Shown here: one piece after another, positions 5,778 to 6,307 of the stretch
Layout: each line of letters begins with the position of its first letter
Numbering within the stretch: the stretch's first letter is position 1
From: Gammaproteobacteria bacterium
Lineage (GTDB): Bacteria > Pseudomonadota > Gammaproteobacteria > Granulosicoccales > Granulosicoccaceae
Length of the DNA: 6,307 bases
Direction: 5' to 3'
Assembly (NCBI GenBank): GCA_019634245.1
Contig: JAHQVR010000327.1
Location: 1 to 6,307 of the forward strand
Notes under the pieces: model-generated
What the model was told of the DNA's origin: nothing
Database searches by the model: none
What the model saw: only the letters and a program-made list of their open reading frames with translations
Position numbers and translations under genes: made by a program

Positions 5778-5933
5778 AAATCAGGTCGAAATTATCCTTT
5801 GGGAAATTTACCACCGCCATATCAGGTGTTAACCTAGGGAAAAGTAATAGCACACTAAGCAAAAAGCGGCTTCTTCAACAAACCTCATTCGGTGTGGCTG
5901 GAGTGGTTGTTGTGGATCGGACGATAGCAGAGC

Positions 5934-5938
5934 GAGGG
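5934..5938 (+). promoter_or_regulatory. Ribosome binding site of the right-edge lipoprotein
   Basis: GAGGG lies seven bases before the ATG at 5946. It supports this start even though it makes the signal peptide's n-region unusually long. Confidence 0.6.
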
Positions 5939-5945
5939 TGTAATC

Positions 5946-6307
5946 ATGGAGGTTCAGCGAAGTTTGCCTGAAGTGTATGTTCGCAAAGATGTTCCGTTTG
6001 GACGCAATATCAGTATTCATGCGTCACGGTTGTTACTTGCAGTTTTGGTGTTGATAATCCTGGCTGCTTGTCAGATTCCTGGGCCGGGCGGCAGCACCGA
6101 TGCCGGTGTTGACCTGTCGCAGTTCGCGATGGATTCTACCGTTGGTTCCTACGGTTCTGGCAGGGAAGACAGGTTGATTATGGTAACAATTGCTCTTGAT
6201 AAGCATGCGGAATTGATCAATATGACAAGTTCAACTGCTACAGGGGTTGAACAGTCGAGTGGCATTGTACTGCCAGAACGATATGTTTCACCGATGAATG
6301 ACTGGAA
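5946..6307 (+). CDS. Hypothetical lipoprotein, N-terminal 120 residues (runs off the right edge)
   Basis: The frame from ATG 5946 stays open for 120 codons to the window edge. A strong hydrophobic segment (residues 29-39, LLLAVLVLIIL) is followed by the lipobox LAAC, with the lipidated Cys at residue 42. Residue 43 is Gln, so outer-membrane sorting is expected. A Pro/Gly-rich stretch (IPGPGG) follows as linker. The region before the hydrophobic core is about 28 residues with several Arg/Lys, longer than the usual 3-10. Either the true start is a downstream codon such as GTG at residue 10, or the extension is real; the Shine-Dalgarno site favours ATG 5946. The visible mature part has no motif I recognise. 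It is divergent from the phosphorylase, and a 490-base gap precedes it, so it probably has its own promoter. Confidence 0.75.
   Translation, partial: MEVQRSLPEVYVRKDVPFGRNISIHASRLLLAVLVLIILAACQIPGPGGSTDAGVDLSQFAMDSTVGSYGSGREDRLIMVTIALDKHAELINMTSSTATGVEQSSGIVLPERYVSPMNDW

Larger units (their letters stand above)
5456..5945. other. Divergent intergenic region between phosphorylase and right-edge lipoprotein
   Basis: About 490 bases without a supported full gene. The left third contains a GC-rich coding-like island (5504-5650). The middle has several palindromes (5642-5658, 5707-5730, 5749-5777). The right part, 5780-5930, shows nothing convincing. A TATAAA at 5697-5702 with TTGCAG at 5672-5677 has a 19-base spacer and is only a weak promoter candidate for the lipoprotein. 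AATTATCC occurs twice (5687-5694 and 5790-5797), which may be chance. No clear phosphorylase promoter was found on the minus strand. Confidence 0.5.

Noticed and set aside
5740..5832. 30-codon plus-strand ORF (begins MLPVALLLSAF)
   Set aside because: The hydrophobic start looks signal-like, but there is no ribosome site and the stretch is full of palindromes. It is too short to support.
5740..5840. Integron attC-like site, considered because of GTTAAC and nearby dyads
   Set aside because: No RYYYAAC/GTTRRRY core pair with the expected imperfect arms was found, and there is no integrase or cassette array.
5829..6020. 63-codon minus-strand ORF
   Set aside because: It overlaps the start and ribosome site of the better-supported lipoprotein on the plus strand and has no motif.

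Overview
The window looks like chromosomal DNA of a free-living, probably marine or aquatic, Gram-negative bacterium, most likely a gammaproteobacterium. This is an inference. It rests on two outer-membrane-type lipoproteins, a Tat-exported dienelactone hydrolase, an AraC-type regulator, a GH13 subfamily 18 sugar phosphorylase, clear Shine-Dalgarno sites and moderately AT-leaning base composition. No mobile-element gene, tRNA, rRNA or CRISPR array is visible, and I cannot name a genus.

Layout. Positions 1-800 (minus) hold the N-terminal 266 residues of a lipoprotein of unknown function that runs off the left edge. Upstream of it on the same strand is a small 69-codon ORF (891-1100), possibly real, with its own Shine-Dalgarno site and a single beta-propeller-blade-like segment. 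A 320-base divergent intergenic region follows; it contains a dyad and direct-repeat element just upstream of an AraC-family regulator (1421-2287, plus). That gene converges on a Tat-signal dienelactone hydrolase family protein (2405-3328, minus), and a strong hairpin lies between the two stop codons. A 393-base gap (3329-3721) with a run of short palindromes separates the hydrolase from a large GH13_18 phosphorylase (3722-5455, minus), which resembles glucosylglycerate and sucrose phosphorylases. A 490-base gap (5456-5945) contains a short GC-rich island with coding-like periodicity and a second group of palindromes. The last gene (5946-6307, plus) is the start of another lipoprotein with an unusually long N-terminal region; it runs off the right edge.

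How the genes work together. There is little sign of one pathway. The phosphorylase probably recycles an alpha-glucosyl compatible solute or disaccharide in the cytoplasm, yielding glucose 1-phosphate. It stands without visible transporter or kinase genes. The hydrolase acts in the periplasm on an unknown ester or lactone. The AraC regulator could control itself or the divergent small ORF and lipoprotein, because the candidate operator lies between them. I see no convincing undescribed multi-gene system. The most worthwhile leads are the regulator's upstream dyad, the small ORF, the two palindrome groups and the GC-rich remnant upstream of the phosphorylase.
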